Assembly (NCBI RefSeq): GCF_010730355.1
Contig: NZ_AP022576.1
Span: 3,658,001-3,722,000, forward strand
DNA length: 64,000 nt
Direction: 5' to 3'
Source: Mycobacterium florentinum
Lineage (GTDB): Bacteria; Actinomycetota; Actinomycetes; Mycobacteriales; Mycobacteriaceae
Shown here: positions 19,862-33,747 of the stretch, piece after piece
How positions within the stretch are numbered: the stretch's first letter is position 1
Layout of the letters: each line of letters opens with the position of its first letter
The notes under the pieces: generated by a model
Database searches by the model: none
What the model was told of the DNA's origin: nothing
What the model saw: the letters and a program-made list of their open reading frames with translations, nothing else
Made by a program: the position numbers and the translations under genes

Positions 19862-20021
19862 GGCCGATCGCCGGGGGCCGGCACCGAGCGTCGCACGTCA
19901 TCTCAGGTCGGCGAAACACTTGTGCGGCTGAGGAACTCACCACAGCCGTCTGGGTCGATTTCACCTCGCGGCCGTAGTTCTCGCCGTAATATCGTAGCCC
20001 GCAAGGAAAGGTTGTGCGCCC

Positions 20022-20234
20022 ATGGAGATCCGCGCGTTGGTGGCCGCGTTGGCCACGGTTGCCGTTGCACTCGGTATCGGCATGATCGTCGCGCCCGCCG
20101 CGCAGGCGGACCCGCCGTACGCCAATTGCAAGGCTGCCGCGGCCGACGGTCGCTACAACATCCCGCGCGGTGATCCCGCCTACCAGCAAAAGCTAGACCG
20201 GGACAACGACGGCATCGCCTGCGAATCGCACTAG
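20022..20234 (+). CDS. Secreted Excalibur-domain protein
   Basis: 70 residues. A clear signal peptide (MEIRALVAALATVAVALGIG, then AAQA cleavage near residue 29) is followed by an Excalibur calcium-binding domain: YANCKAAAADGRYNIPRGD and the DRDNDGIACE loop, which resembles an EF-hand and is bracketed by the paired cysteines. Such domains occur on extracellular proteins of actinobacteria and Bacillus; this stand-alone version is a small mycobacterial type without known activity. AGGAAAGG lies just before the ATG. It converges on the CDGP-like gene. Confidence 0.88.
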   Translation: MEIRALVAALATVAVALGIGMIVAPAAQADPPYANCKAAAADGRYNIPRGDPAYQQKLDRDNDGIACESH

Positions 20235-20235
20235 G

Positions 20236-20250
20236 CGACTGATTCAGTCG
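20236..20250. terminator. Hairpin between convergent Excalibur and CDGP-like genes
   Basis: CGACTG (20236-20241), loop ATT, CAGTCG (20245-20250): a perfect 6-bp stem right between the two converging stop codons. There is no T-run. It is a candidate bidirectional terminator, comparable in position to the hairpin at 18470. Confidence 0.35.
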
Positions 20251-20558
20251 TCGATGTGGTTTGGCGGCTGCCCGAGCGGAACGGGCTGCGCCGGGTCAAC
20301 CGGGTAGCACTCCGGCGGCGGGGTGATGTCCTCGATCACGCCGCGGCCGCCGAACACCGGGTAACTGGGGCCCTGGTGGCACCGCTCCCAAACCCCATTC
20401 GGGCCTACGGGTTTGTCGCAATAAGACTCGCCCGGAACGATGGTGGCCTGACAGCCCGCCGACGCGGGTGGAGCCATTCCGATGCCAATTCCAATTCCGC
20501 CGATCGTGAGTGCCGCCCCCAGCGTCACGGTGCCGGCAACCCGCGCTGATTTCATCAT
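20244..20558 (-). CDS. Small secreted CDGP-like protein
   Basis: 104 residues from the ATG at 20558 (MMKSARVAGTVTLGAAL). A long signal peptide ends near PPASAG; the mature part has four cysteines and the motif YCDKPVGPNGVWERC, close to the CDGP...G.W.RC pattern of mycobacterial 'CDGP domain' proteins but with CDKP in place of CDGP. The tail is Pro-rich (DITPPPECYPVDPAQPVP). Likely exported by Sec and disulfide-bonded; role unknown. The open frame extends upstream to 20609, but that would place extra residues before the signal sequence. Confidence 0.8.
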   Translation of the reverse strand: MMKSARVAGTVTLGAALTIGGIGIGIGMAPPASAGCQATIVPGESYCDKPVGPNGVWERCHQGPSYPVFGGRGVIEDITPPPECYPVDPAQPVPLGQPPNHIDD

Positions 20559-20719
20559 GAGCCGCACGATACAGCTAATAGTGTAGGCGCGCCCGCCAAG
20601 TGGGGTCATTGCCTAGCAGCAAATGGGCGTGGTGCCGCCGATGCGGCTCAGGGGCCAACGTCGAAGGGGGAGCCGGTAATTCGGCGCACTGGCCAGAATT
20701 CCGATCGCCGCTATCAATT

Positions 20720-20749
20720 TGTGGAGCCTAGGGTGTGTGGAGCCTAGGG
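20720..20749. repeat. Tandem 16-bp duplication of the tRNA-Ala 3' end
   Basis: TGTGGAGCCTAGGG occurs at 20720-20733 and again at 20736-20749 with a 16-bp period; the second copy is the acceptor and T-arm end of the tRNA-Ala gene. Duplicated tRNA 3' ends are typical marks of integrase attachment sites, but here no integrase gene or element lies nearby, so a small local duplication is equally possible. Confidence 0.6.
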
Positions 20750-20810
20750 GAATCGAACCCCTGACACCTGCCTTGCAAAGGCAGTGCTCTACCAACTGAG
20801 CTAAGGCCCC
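20738..20810 (-). tRNA. alaT: tRNA-Ala (TGC)
   Basis: 73 nt on the minus strand beginning GGGGCCTTAGCTCAGTTGG; the anticodon loop TTTGCAA gives TGC; T arm GGTTCGATTCC; acceptor end GGCTCC plus discriminator A. CCA is not encoded. It is paired with tRNA-Ile between cwsA and the DUF3566 gene, as alaT/ileT in M. tuberculosis. Confidence 0.96.
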
Positions 20811-20955
20811 TCTTCCCGGTTAACGGGTGTGGGATCAACCGCTGCCACGTGCCAAATTTCGACCCCGCGGCGTGACCGCATTACCGCCGCCACCAAGGCA
20901 ATCAGTGCCAACGGCAATGCAAGTCTCACACAACGTCTTGACGGGCACATGGTTG

Positions 20956-21029
20956 TGGGCCTAGGAGGACTCGAACCTCCGACCTCTTCGTTATCAGCGA
21001 AGCGCTCTAACCGCCTGAGCTATAGGCCC
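20956..21029 (-). tRNA. ileT: tRNA-Ile (GAT)
   Basis: 74 nt on the minus strand beginning GGGCCTATAGCTCAGG; the anticodon loop CTGATAA gives GAT; T arm GGTTCGAGTCC; acceptor end AGGCCC plus discriminator A. CCA is not encoded. It lies between DUF3566 and tRNA-Ala and is probably processed from the gyrA-DUF3566 side transcript. Confidence 0.96.
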
Positions 21030-21089
21030 GTACTCGCGTACAGCCGAGCGACGAGATTACCGCAATCGCCGCCCCACCCCAAACCTGCA

Positions 21090-21950
21090 CTAATCCCGGT
21101 CGGCCAACGTGACTTCGATGCCGCCGATCAGGTCGGTCGTCAGGTTGTAGACGAACGCGCCGATCGTGGCCATCGCCGTCAGCAAGACGATGTTGACCAG
21201 GCCGATCAGCACGGCGCCACCGAAGATCGTGCCGCTCGAGACCAGTTCTCCACTGCTGCCGCTGGTGTTGTTCAGGAGGTCACCGACGTTGCTGTTGAGC
21301 TTGGCCCACACGCCCATGCCGCCGAGCACGAGGTAGAGGAACGCTACGGCGATCATCCAGACGAAGAACAGCGCCACCGAAAGCATCAGGGACACCTTCA
21401 AGGTGCTCCACGGGTCGATCCGGCGGACCTGCATGCTGGCCCGCACCGGGCCCCCTCGGCGCCGCGGCACCTGAACCAGGCTGTCCCGGTTCTCCCGGGA
21501 TTCCGTGCTCGTCGTGCGCCCCGAGCCCGCCGGCTGCGACGAATCCGAGCTGCGCTCCGACGTGGTGCTGCGCTGCGATCCGCGCGGAATCCCGCCGGAC
21601 AGGTCCGGCAACTCGCTGGCGTAGGCCTCGTTCGTCGGCCCGTCACCGCGACTCGGCGCGTCGAAGTCGTCCCGCCTCGACGGAGCTTGCCCCGCAGTGT
21701 TGCCACCCGAAATGAAGCGGTTCAGCCGGGCGTCGACACCGGAAGGCGGGCCCTGCGGCCGCGCCTCGGTCGGCGGTTCGCTCGGCCGATTCCCGGCGTT
21801 GGCGGCGCGGGCCGCGCCGCGCTGCCACGGCGGCGAATCCCCGCTCTGGGTGGGCGTCCCGCGCGGGTGTGCGCCGGCACGCTCGGCCGAAACATCCCCG
21901 TTCTGGCTGTCGCCCTTCTTGGGGGCACCCGGCTCGCTCGGTGAGGTCAC
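21090..21950 (-). CDS. DUF3566 membrane protein (Rv0007-like)
   Basis: 286 residues (304 in Rv0007). The N-terminal 150 residues are disordered and rich in Gly, Ser, Arg and Pro. The C-terminal DUF3566 domain begins at [19 protein letters not shown] and has two membrane helices ([20 protein letters not shown] and [20 protein letters not shown]). The gene follows gyrA in the same direction in most mycobacteria and may be co-transcribed with it. Biochemical role unknown. Confidence 0.92.
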   Translation of the reverse strand: MTSPSEPGAPKKGDSQNGDVSAERAGAHPRGTPTQSGDSPPWQRGAARAANAGNRPSEPPTEARPQGPPSGVDARLNRFISGGNTAGQAPSRRDDFDAPSRGDGPTNEAYASELPDLSGGIPRGSQRSTTSERSSDSSQPAGSGRTTSTESRENRDSLVQVPRRRGGPVRASMQVRRIDPWSTLKVSLMLSVALFFVWMIAVAFLYLVLGGMGVWAKLNSNVGDLLNNTSGSSGELVSSGTIFGGAVLIGLVNIVLLTAMATIGAFVYNLTTDLIGGIEVTLADRD

Positions 21951-22086
21951 CCCGACTCCTTACCTCCGCTGCCTGGGCCGCCCGGTCGGTGGCCCCCGCA
22001 TTGTCTCTGGTCGGGCTGAGTCTAATTGCCCGCGTCCGGTGGCAGTCCCTTGGCAGGCGCCTGCCCGGCCCGCAGCCCCTGTTGGG

Positions 22087-24606
<2,520 letters not shown>

Positions 24607-24647
24607 GTAGTCCTCGTTGGTCGATCAACGGTGGCCGGTCTGATTGC

Positions 24648-27067
<2,420 letters not shown>

Positions 27068-27083
27068 ATAACAGATCTGTTAT
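27068..27083. promoter_or_regulatory. Perfect 16-bp palindrome at the HTH/nucleotidyltransferase promoter
   Basis: ATAACAGATCTGTTAT is an exact inverted repeat. Its right end overlaps TATGCT (27081-27086), a TANNNT -10 element placed 6 bp before the GTG start at 27093, which leaves no room for a Shine-Dalgarno and implies a leaderless mRNA. A regulator dimer on the palindrome would block polymerase, so autorepression by the HTH protein is likely. The surroundings (27050-27085) are strikingly AT-rich for this genome. Sequence is direct, mechanism inferred. Confidence 0.65.
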
Positions 27084-27092
27084 GCTCTCGTC

Positions 27093-27404
27093 GTGAGTTC
27101 GTACGGTGGAAATCTGATTCGCGAAGCGCGCCGCCGCGCCGGACTTACACAGGCCGAACTCGCCGCGCGTGCCGGCACCGCGCAACCCGCCGTCGCCCGG
27201 TGGGAATCAGGATCCACCGCCATCAGCCTCGACGATGTGATCCGGTTGATCCGACTGTGCGGGCTTGACCTCGAATTACACATCGTGACCCACGACGAAA
27301 GCGACCTGGCACAGGCCGCCCGCCTTGCTCACCTTTCGGGGCAAGATCGGCTCGATCGCCACTCACGTCTGGCACGCCAACTCAGAAAGATGCGCGAGGC
27401 CTGA
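27093..27404 (+). CDS. XRE-type HTH protein, probable antitoxin/repressor
   Basis: 103 residues from GTG. The first 65 residues are an HTH-3 domain: LIREARRRAGLTQAELAARA, then GTAQPAVARWESG as the recognition helix and ISLDDVIRLIRLCGLDLEL. The last 35 residues are charged (HSRLARQLRKMREA). It is one base away from the nucleotidyltransferase gene that follows, so the pair is an operon. The layout, HTH first then MNT/AbiEii-type nucleotidyltransferase, is that of toxin-antitoxin modules. It is transcribed against the gyrB/dciA direction and is absent at this place in M. tuberculosis. Confidence 0.85.
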   Translation: MSSYGGNLIREARRRAGLTQAELAARAGTAQPAVARWESGSTAISLDDVIRLIRLCGLDLELHIVTHDESDLAQAARLAHLSGQDRLDRHSRLARQLRKMREA

Positions 27405-27405
27405 C

Positions 27406-27888
27406 ATGGAACTTGATCTGGAAAGACTGTTCCAGGTGCTCAACCGCCACAAGGTGGTCTATGTACTGATCGGCGGCCTCGCCGCGGTCTATCACGGTTC
27501 CCCTTTCCCTACCGAGGACGCCGATATCACGCCTGATGGTACCCCTGCCAACCTCACCCGCTTGGCTGCCGCTCTACGAGAGCTCAACGCCAAGATTCGT
27601 ACGGAATCCGTGCCTGAGGGCCTGACTTTCGCTTGCGACGCAAGGGGATTGGCGGCCGCTCAGACGTGGAGCCTCGTCACCGACGCCGGCGACCTCGACG
27701 TTGCGTTCGAGCCTTCTGGCACCCACGGTTACCGAGACCTCCACCGCGACGCTACCTCAGTCGAAATCTACGCCACCACAGTGGAAATCGCCTCACTGAG
27801 CGACGTGATCCGATCCAAACAGGCGGCCAACCGTCCAAAAGACCAACGCGTACTACCCACACTCCGGGAAATCGCCAACCGCGCCTAG
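27406..27888 (+). CDS. Nucleotidyltransferase of the MNT/AbiEii-like superfamily, probable toxin
   Basis: 160 residues. The active-site pattern of Pol-beta-fold nucleotidyltransferases is visible: LIGGLAAVYHG (residues 21-31) followed by PTEDADI, giving the two metal-binding aspartates, with a third candidate in DLDVAF. This arrangement (GG-x-A-x-x-x-H-G then D-x-D) is seen in DUF1814/AbiEii and MenT-type toxins, which modify tRNA. The ATG at 27406 follows the HTH stop by one base; an upstream frame from 27325 overlaps the HTH gene and is not needed. A non-toxic role, such as antibiotic or small-molecule adenylylation, is also possible. Confidence 0.8.
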   Translation: MELDLERLFQVLNRHKVVYVLIGGLAAVYHGSPFPTEDADITPDGTPANLTRLAAALRELNAKIRTESVPEGLTFACDARGLAAAQTWSLVTDAGDLDVAFEPSGTHGYRDLHRDATSVEIYATTVEIASLSDVIRSKQAANRPKDQRVLPTLREIANRA

Positions 27889-28191
27889 TGACAAGCGCGC
27901 ATCGAACTGGCGGCCTTGATCTCGGTTGCCGCCGATATCGGGCTTATTCGGTCCCCGGTGTTGCCGGGGTGCAAGGCCCGGAAGCAATCCTTGTGTGGCA
28001 GCGGCTTTCCTTGCCGGACAACGTAGTTAGCTTGACCCCCACTGAGGACTAGCTAACCGAATCCAACGGTATCGGCGGGCTGGTGAGCTGGATACCCGAA
28101 TTGCTGCGTTGCATGAACCGGCGCTCGAACCTGCCCTGGATCTGCCTGCCGTCCAACTTGCCCGCGAGCACGGATGAACGCCTCAATTGTG
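27889..28191. other. Convergent intergenic region after the nucleotidyltransferase
   Basis: 303 bp between two converging genes, nucleotidyltransferase and dciA. It holds a 6-bp hairpin, CCCCGG (27953-27958), loop TGTTG, CCGGGG (27964-27969), without a T-run, which might end transcription from the inserted pair. No coding frame here resembles a known protein, and I see no inverted repeats or target duplication that would reveal how the module entered. Confidence 0.4.
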
Positions 28192-28749
28192 TCAGCCGTA
28201 GGTGTCGCGCGGGCCCCGGCCGGAGATGTGTCGGGGTCCCTTTCGCCAGGAGGGGGCGGCCGGGCCGGTGATTTTCAGCGACGTCACCACACCGTTGCCC
28301 ACGGCGGCCGCGATCTTGGCCAACAATTGCGCCTGGATCATCCGCAATTGCGTGGCCCAGGCGGTGGATTCGGCCGTCACGCTGAGGACGCCCTCGCTCA
28401 GCGCGGTCGGAGTCGCGTGGTCGGCGATCTGCTGACCCACCACCGACGCCCAGTGCCCGAGCACAGTGCCCTCGGCGACGCGGCCCGACCAGCCGCGCTT
28501 TTTCGCGAGGTCGCGGGCGACGCTTCCCATGGGTTGTGGATCGCGAACGTCGGGTCCCGGCCCCGACCATCTTCGCCGTTGCCCGGCGACCCGGCGCGGG
28601 ACGGCATTGCCGCCGCGCCCGCGCCCGGCGTCCTTGCCCTGTGCGCGGGCCGCCGCACGCGCCTCTTCGAGGGTGCGTCGCACCAAGTCGATACCGCTGA
28701 GCCCACTTGGTGTTTCGGCGGGTGCCGCGTCGTCGCCGCTGCCGGTCAT
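28192..28749 (-). CDS. dciA: DciA-like DUF721 protein (Rv0004-like)
   Basis: 185 residues (187 in Rv0004). The N-terminal half is basic and flexible ([20 protein letters not shown]); the C-terminal DUF721 domain contains [19 protein letters not shown] and [22 protein letters not shown]721 proteins such as DciA bind the replicative helicase and help its loading in bacteria lacking DnaC, which includes mycobacteria. The ATG overlaps the recF stop by 4 bp, so it is the end of the dnaN-recF-dciA unit. The helicase-loader role is from family knowledge. Confidence 0.93.
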   Translation of the reverse strand: MTGSGDDAAPAETPSGLSGIDLVRRTLEEARAAARAQGKDAGRGRGGNAVPRRVAGQRRRWSGPGPDVRDPQPMGSVARDLAKKRGWSGRVAEGTVLGHWASVVGQQIADHATPTALSEGVLSVTAESTAWATQLRMIQAQLLAKIAAAVGNGVVTSLKITGPAAPSWRKGPRHISGRGPRDTYG

Positions 28750-29912
28750 GGTTGCATCACCGAAACCCGGCCGGTGTCATCGTCTTGCAAGTCGATGTGC
28801 ACCCGCCTAGCGTCCCAGCCCGCCGGGATATCTTCCAGTACCGCCGCGGTTACCAATACCTGTTCCGCCGATTCGGCCACTGCGGCCAGGGCGCGGCGGC
28901 GGGCGGCGTCGAGTTCGGCGAACACGTCGTCGAGCAACAGCACCGGCTCGCTGCCATCCTCACGAAGCAACTCATAGGCCGCCAGCCGCAGCGCAATCGC
29001 AAAAGACCACGATTCCCCGTGGCTAGCAAAGCCTTTCGCTGGTTGATCACCGAGACGCAGCTCCAAGTCGTCGCGGTGCGGGCCCACCAGACACACCCCG
29101 CGTTCCAATTCGGCGCCGCGCCGCGCCGCCAGTGCGGCCAGCAGCGCGGCTTCCAAAAACTCGCGGTCGGTACCCGTGGTGTCTTGCGCACCCTCGATAC
29201 CCAACCCGTCGATGCTAGTTCGGTAGTTGATTGCCGCCGGGCGCGAACCCGGCGCCAGCAGCTGGTATGCCTTCTCCACCTCCGGTGCCAGCTGATTCAC
29301 CAGATCGATCCGCGCGGCCATCAATTCGGCGCCGTGCTCGGCCAACCGGCTGTCCCACACGTCGAGGGTGTCCAGCGCGCCATGGTCGCCTCGATGCCGC
29401 GATCCGACCGATGACTTCAACAACGCCGTGCGCTGCCGCAGCACCTTCTCGTAATCCGCGCGCAGCGCGGCGACCGCCGGGCGCCGCACGGTCGCCAAGT
29501 CGTCCAGATAACGACGCCGGTCCGACGGATCCCCGCGGACCAGCGACAGGTCTTCGGGAGCAAACAGCACCGCTCGTAATACCCCGACCACCTCGCGAGT
29601 ACTGCGCACCGGCGAACGGTTCAACCGGCCCTTGTTCGCCCGGCCGGCGGCGATCTCCAAATCGATCGCACATTCGCGGCCCTCGTTCACCACGATCGTC
29701 GAGATCACGGCTCGATCCGCTCCCGCGCGGATCAGTGGAGCGTCGGTTCCCACCCGGTGGGACCCCAAAGTGGTCGAATACCACAGTGCCTCAACCAAAT
29801 TCGTCTTCCCAAAACCGTTGGGGCCGACGAACACCGTCCGGCCCGGTTCGAGCTCGAGGTCGGCGTGTGCCCAGGACCGAAAGTCACGCAGTCCCAAATG
29901 CCGGACGTACAC
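28746..29912 (-). CDS. recF: RecF, recombination mediator ATPase
   Basis: 388 residues (385 in M. tuberculosis). Walker A is GPNGFGKT at about 30-37, the ABC-type signature region occurs near [16 protein letters not shown], and Walker B/D-loop lies in [18 protein letters not shown] near the C-terminus. RecF acts with RecO/RecR to load RecA at gaps and stalled forks. Its start is immediately next to the dnaN stop (29913), indicating one transcript. Confidence 0.97.
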   Translation of the reverse strand: MYVRHLGLRDFRSWAHADLELEPGRTVFVGPNGFGKTNLVEALWYSTTLGSHRVGTDAPLIRAGADRAVISTIVVNEGRECAIDLEIAAGRANKGRLNRSPVRSTREVVGVLRAVLFAPEDLSLVRGDPSDRRRYLDDLATVRRPAVAALRADYEKVLRQRTALLKSSVGSRHRGDHGALDTLDVWDSRLAEHGAELMAARIDLVNQLAPEVEKAYQLLAPGSRPAAINYRTSIDGLGIEGAQDTTGTDREFLEAALLAALAARRGAELERGVCLVGPHRDDLELRLGDQPAKGFASHGESWSFAIALRLAAYELLREDGSEPVLLLDDVFAELDAARRRALAAVAESAEQVLVTAAVLEDIPAGWDARRVHIDLQDDDTGRVSVMQP

Positions 29913-31112
29913 CTATCCGGGCAACCGAACTGGCATCAACAAGTAGACGTAATCCGTGGGCAACGCGGAAAACGGACCGGTGCCCGTCGGATGGCTGTCC
30001 TCGTCGAACGCCGGACGCAGCAACGCCGGCTTGCCCGGCGTAGTGAAGCCGAACGACACTCGGTCGGCCTTCACCGAGCTGAGCCCGTCGGTCAAATACG
30101 TCGGGTTGAACGCGATCGTCAACGGTTCGCCGGCGAAGTCGACGGCGAGTTCCTCCTCGGCCCGTCCCACGTCGTCGGCGCCGGCCGAAAGCCGCAACGA
30201 ACCCTCGGCGAATTCCATGCGCACCTGCGCACCCCGGTCCGCCACCAATGCAACCAACTTGATAGCCTCCGTCAGCTCGGCCACGTTGATCGTCGCGACC
30301 GCGGTGTGCTCGGCCGGCAACAACTGCCGAAACTTCGGGAACTCGGCGTCGAGCAGTCGCGTAGTGCTGCGCTTCCCGTTGCCGCTGATCCCGAGCAGCC
30401 CGTCTTTTCCGACTCCGGTGCCGGCGCCCAACGACAACCGAACCTCGGAACCGTCCGTACCGGTTTTGGCGGCTTCGGCCAACGTCTTGGCCGGTACCAG
30501 TACCGCCGCCTCGATGTCGGACGACAACGCCGACCACGTCAGCTCACGAACCGCCAGACGGAACCTGTCGGTGGCGGCCAAAACGACCGTCTCACCCGAG
30601 ATCTCGACCCGGATGCCGGTCAACATCGGCAACGTGTCATCGCGGCCGGCGGCAATCGCGACCTGACCGATGGCCTCGGCGAACAAATCCGACGGCAAGG
30701 TCCCGGTCTCTTCCGGCAGCGTCGGCAGCGTCGGGTAATCCTCAACCGCCATCGTCGGCAACGAAAACTTGGCACTGCCGCACGTCAGCGCGACTCGATT
30801 GCCGTCGACGTAAAAGTCGATCGGCTTGTCCGGCAATGCCCGAGTGATATCTGACAACAGTCGTCCCGACACCAAAACACTTCCAGGAGAAGCGATTTCG
30901 GCCGCAATCTGTGCCTCGGCGGAAACTTCGTAGTCGAATCCCGAGATCGTCAAACCCTCATCGGAGCCGGTCAACAACACGCCGGACAGCACGGGAACCG
31001 CCGGACGGCTCGGCAGGTTCTTCGCAACCCACGACACCGCGTCGGCAAAAGATTCTCGGACCAGGCGAAACTTCAGATCGGTGAGACCAGCACTTGTCGT
31101 CGCCACGTCCAT
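29913..31112 (-). CDS. dnaN: DNA polymerase III sliding clamp (beta subunit)
   Basis: 399 residues (402 in M. tuberculosis). Three clamp domains are visible; characteristic pieces are [51 protein letters not shown] and the C-terminal [12 protein letters not shown]. It forms the dimeric ring that tethers polymerase III. It is separated from dnaA by the origin and followed without gap by recF. Griselimycin and related compounds target this protein in mycobacteria. Confidence 0.98.
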   Translation of the reverse strand: MDVATTSAGLTDLKFRLVRESFADAVSWVAKNLPSRPAVPVLSGVLLTGSDEGLTISGFDYEVSAEAQIAAEIASPGSVLVSGRLLSDITRALPDKPIDFYVDGNRVALTCGSAKFSLPTMAVEDYPTLPTLPEETGTLPSDLFAEAIGQVAIAAGRDDTLPMLTGIRVEISGETVVLAATDRFRLAVRELTWSALSSDIEAAVLVPAKTLAEAAKTGTDGSEVRLSLGAGTGVGKDGLLGISGNGKRSTTRLLDAEFPKFRQLLPAEHTAVATINVAELTEAIKLVALVADRGAQVRMEFAEGSLRLSAGADDVGRAEEELAVDFAGEPLTIAFNPTYLTDGLSSVKADRVSFGFTTPGKPALLRPAFDEDSHPTGTGPFSALPTDYVYLLMPVRLPG

Positions 31113-31612
31113 AGCGTCCCTTCACCTACCAAAGTTCAAAATCCAGGGCCCCGCAACGAACGTCCATGACGGGTAACGCGTCACGACGTCCACAACGGGA
31201 GTCGAATCACAACCGTAGAGCTTCTGCGCCCATCTTGAAAGCTAATCGCAAAGGCCGACAAGCCGAGTGGACGACAGCTTCGCGGGTGCTGTGTAGCGAC
31301 GTGTCCCCAAACCTGTTCTTCAAAGAAGAAACAACGAATAGATCTCAGTACCAGTATTAAGGCCTGTGCATTCTGGGGACAGACCCACAGCGGTGCAGCT
31401 AGCACGGCGATCTGCTTGTGGATGACACGGTTGGTAACTGTGCAGCCGATGTTGGGCCACTGGGGATGGGTCGGCGGTGTGCAGGTCAGCCCAGATCGCT
31501 GCACTGTTATTTGGCACGTTTGTACACAATGCTGCGCACATCGTTGGGGTGTGACTGGAGTTACAGACGTGCGGGAAGTTTTTTGAAAAAGTTTGGCGCG
31601 CGGTGGCCGAAA
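31113..31612. other. oriC: oriC, chromosomal replication origin (dnaA-dnaN spacer)
   Basis: The 500-bp gap between dnaA and dnaN is the functional origin in mycobacteria. DnaA-box-like sites (mycobacterial consensus TTGTCCACA) include TTGTACACA at 31520-31528 (one mismatch), TGTGGATGA at 31417-31425 (complement of a one-mismatch box), and weaker ones such as ACGTCCACA at 31186-31194. TGTCCCCA (31302-31309) and TGGGGACA (31374-31381) form a separated inverted pair. AT-rich stretches lie at about 31318-31360 and 31576-31596, the latter next to the dnaA stop, either of which could be the unwinding element. No gene is seen. Confidence 0.88.
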
Positions 31613-33136
31613 TCAGCGCTTGGAGCGCTGACGGATGCGAGTGGTGAGTTCTTTGACGTGATCGAAGACCTCACGCCGCTCGGCCATCTCGGACAAGATC
31701 TTTCGTTGCGCGTACATGACCGTGGTGTGGTCCCGGCCGAACGCCTGGCCGATCTTCGGGAGTGACAGATCGGTGAGCTCGCGACACAGGTACATCGCGA
31801 TCTGGCGCGACTGAGCCAGCGCCCGGGTCTTGCCGGGCCCGCGTAACTCTTCGACCGTGGTGTCGAAGTATTCGGCGGTGGCGGCCATGATGGTCGCCGC
31901 GCTGATTTGCATGGTGCTGGCATCGGCGATCAGGTCGCGCAGCACGATCTCGGCCAGCGACTTGTCGATCGGCGTCTTGTTCAGCGAGGCGAACGCGGTG
32001 ACGCGGATCAGGGCTCCCTCGAGCTCGCGGATGTTGCGTTCAATGCTGCTGGCGATGAGCTCGAGGACATCGTCGGGTACCGCGAGTCGTTCCATCTGTG
32101 CTTTCTTGCGCAGAATCGCGATACGGGTTTCCAGTTCGGGCGGCTGGACGTCGGTGATCAGGCCCCACTCGAACCGGGTTCGCAGCCGGTCTTCCAGGGT
32201 GGCGAGTTGTTTGGGTGGCCGGTCCGACGAGATGACGATCTGCTTGTTGGCGTTGTGCAGCGTGTTGAAGGTGTGGAAGAACTCTTCCTGGATGCCTTCT
32301 TTGCCCTCGATGAACTGAATGTCATCGACCAGCAGCACATCGACGTCGCGGTAGCTGCGCTTGAACGCGACCTTGCGATCGTCGCGAAGCGAGTTGATGA
32401 AGTCGTTGGTGAATTCCTCGGTGGACACGTACTTGACGCGCATGCCAGGGAAGAGCCGCTGCGCGTAATTGCCTGCGGCATGCAACAAGTGGGTCTTGCC
32501 CAACCCGGACTCGCCCCAGATGAAAAGGGGGTTGTAGGCGCGGGCCGGCGCTTCGGCGATGGCCAGGGCCGCGGCATGGGCAAACCGATTCGAGGCGCCG
32601 ATGACGAAAGTTTCGAAGGTGTAGCGCCGGTTGAGGCTGGTTCCGCCGGCGGCCGCGGCGGCGTCGTTGCTGTGCGGCCGTTCGGCGAAGTAGTTGGGCC
32701 AGTTCTGCTCGACGCCGATCGCTTCACCGTTTTCGTCGGCCTCGTCAGCGTCACTTGACGTTTCTAGCCCGACGTCATCGGTGAAGGTGTCGCCTTGCGG
32801 AATAGGGGCGTCGTCCGCGTCGTCGGCGGGCGGAGCGATGCGCACTCCCAGTTGAATCTGTTGGCCGAGCCGTCGGCTCAGCGCATCCGTGATCGGGGTG
32901 CGCAGATGCCGCTCGATCTCGTTCTGCACAAAACTGCTCGGCACCGACAGCAGGGCGAAGCCCTCGACGATGGTCAGCGGCTGAACAAGATTGAGCCACG
33001 CGCGCTGCTGCGGGGTGAGCGGGGTGACAAGAGTCGTGCGATTACCGGGGGCACCGTCCGTGTCGGAATCGCCGTTGAGTTCAGAGACGACCGCATTCCA
33101 CACTGTCGTGAAACCAGAACCGGGGTCATCGGTCAA
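31613..33136 (-). CDS. dnaA: DnaA, replication initiator
   Basis: 507 residues from a TTG start at 33136, the same start and length as M. tuberculosis DnaA (reading [16 protein letters not shown]). GGGAG lies about 9 bp upstream of that TTG, while the upstream ATGs at 33160 and 33190 have no ribosome site, so TTG is preferred. AAA+ features are Walker [11 protein letters not shown], Walker [15 protein letters not shown], and the initiator-specific motif; the C-terminal domain IV has [14 protein letters not shown] for DnaA-box binding. It opens oriC, which lies just past its 3' end. Confidence 0.97.
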   Translation of the reverse strand: MTDDPGSGFTTVWNAVVSELNGDSDTDGAPGNRTTLVTPLTPQQRAWLNLVQPLTIVEGFALLSVPSSFVQNEIERHLRTPITDALSRRLGQQIQLGVRIAPPADDADDAPIPQGDTFTDDVGLETSSDADEADENGEAIGVEQNWPNYFAERPHSNDAAAAAGGTSLNRRYTFETFVIGASNRFAHAAALAIAEAPARAYNPLFIWGESGLGKTHLLHAAGNYAQRLFPGMRVKYVSTEEFTNDFINSLRDDRKVAFKRSYRDVDVLLVDDIQFIEGKEGIQEEFFHTFNTLHNANKQIVISSDRPPKQLATLEDRLRTRFEWGLITDVQPPELETRIAILRKKAQMERLAVPDDVLELIASSIERNIRELEGALIRVTAFASLNKTPIDKSLAEIVLRDLIADASTMQISAATIMAATAEYFDTTVEELRGPGKTRALAQSRQIAMYLCRELTDLSLPKIGQAFGRDHTTVMYAQRKILSEMAERREVFDHVKELTTRIRQRSKR

Positions 33137-33190
33137 CGACGCATCTCCCTGGTCCGACATCGAGGCGCAATCATGCTGGCGACAAAGCAA

Positions 33191-33222
33191 CTGTCCACAT
33201 AGTTATACACAGGTGTGGACAG
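33191..33222. promoter_or_regulatory. Three DnaA boxes upstream of dnaA
   Basis: CTGTCCACA (33191-33199), TTATACACA (33203-33211) and TGTGGACAG (33214-33222; complement CTGTCCACA). The outer two are identical boxes facing each other around a central one. Each differs from TTGTCCACA or TTATCCACA at a single base. They lie 55-86 bp before the dnaA start, suited to autoregulation of dnaA by DnaA. Confidence 0.75.
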
Positions 33223-33538
33223 GATAGGCGTACACGGGCCGCAACCTACCGGCGACGGCTCGCGATCCACGGACTGGAGACAACCCGGGCTAGGTCGCCT
33301 GCACAGCAGGTAGATCCGCCATCATGCTTCGTTGTCGAGCGCCGCTCCGGTCTGAAACGGCATTGCCCGAAGCTAACAGTTTTCCGTGCGGCTGCCAACA
33401 GTTCTGCTGTATTCCAGTCACGTTCTTTAGGGTGTGCCAGGGCGTGCTGCGGCTTGTCGAAGATGTCGTGCCGGAGGGCCGCGCCGGAAGCCAAGATTTC
33501 AACCCGGGTGTCAGTGCGACCGTTGGGGCAGGCCAAGT

Positions 33539-33567
33539 TTGACCCAGCGAACGCTCGTCAGTACCCT
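33539..33567 (+). promoter_or_regulatory. Sigma-A-type promoter for rpmH-rnpA operon
   Basis: A -35 hexamer TTGACC (33539-33544) is separated by 17 bp from TACCCT (33562-33567), which fits the TANNNT -10 of mycobacteria. Transcription would start near 33574, about 175 nt before rpmH. Confidence 0.6.
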
Positions 33568-33747
33568 CATACAGTCGCCCGAAAGTCGGCGATACGGCTG
33601 CGACCCAGGAGTTATTCGCCCGGGGACCGCGCCGGCCAGCAGCATGAACTACCTTTCGACCGAATCACGAAGCAATCTAGCTGAGCCAAACGTGAACGGC
33701 CGGATGGCGGGGACAAGCTTCTAGCGAAACAGAACGAGGAGAACGCC

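Larger units (their letters stand above)
33137..33747. other. Divergent dnaA/rpmH regulatory region
   Basis: A 610-bp spacer with no credible protein gene; the short frames seen are GC-driven. It holds the dnaA promoter side, with the DnaA-box trio at 33191-33222, and the rpmH promoter at 33539-33567. Long untranslated divergent regions here are usual in mycobacteria. Confidence 0.6.

Noticed and set aside
28049..28570. 173-codon minus-strand frame overlapping dciA
   Set aside because: Different frame from the conserved DUF721 protein; composition Arg/Gly-rich with no recognisable domain.
33160..33190. Upstream ATG starts for dnaA
   Set aside because: No ribosome-binding sequence; the TTG at 33136 has GGGAG upstream and gives exactly the M. 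tuberculosis length.
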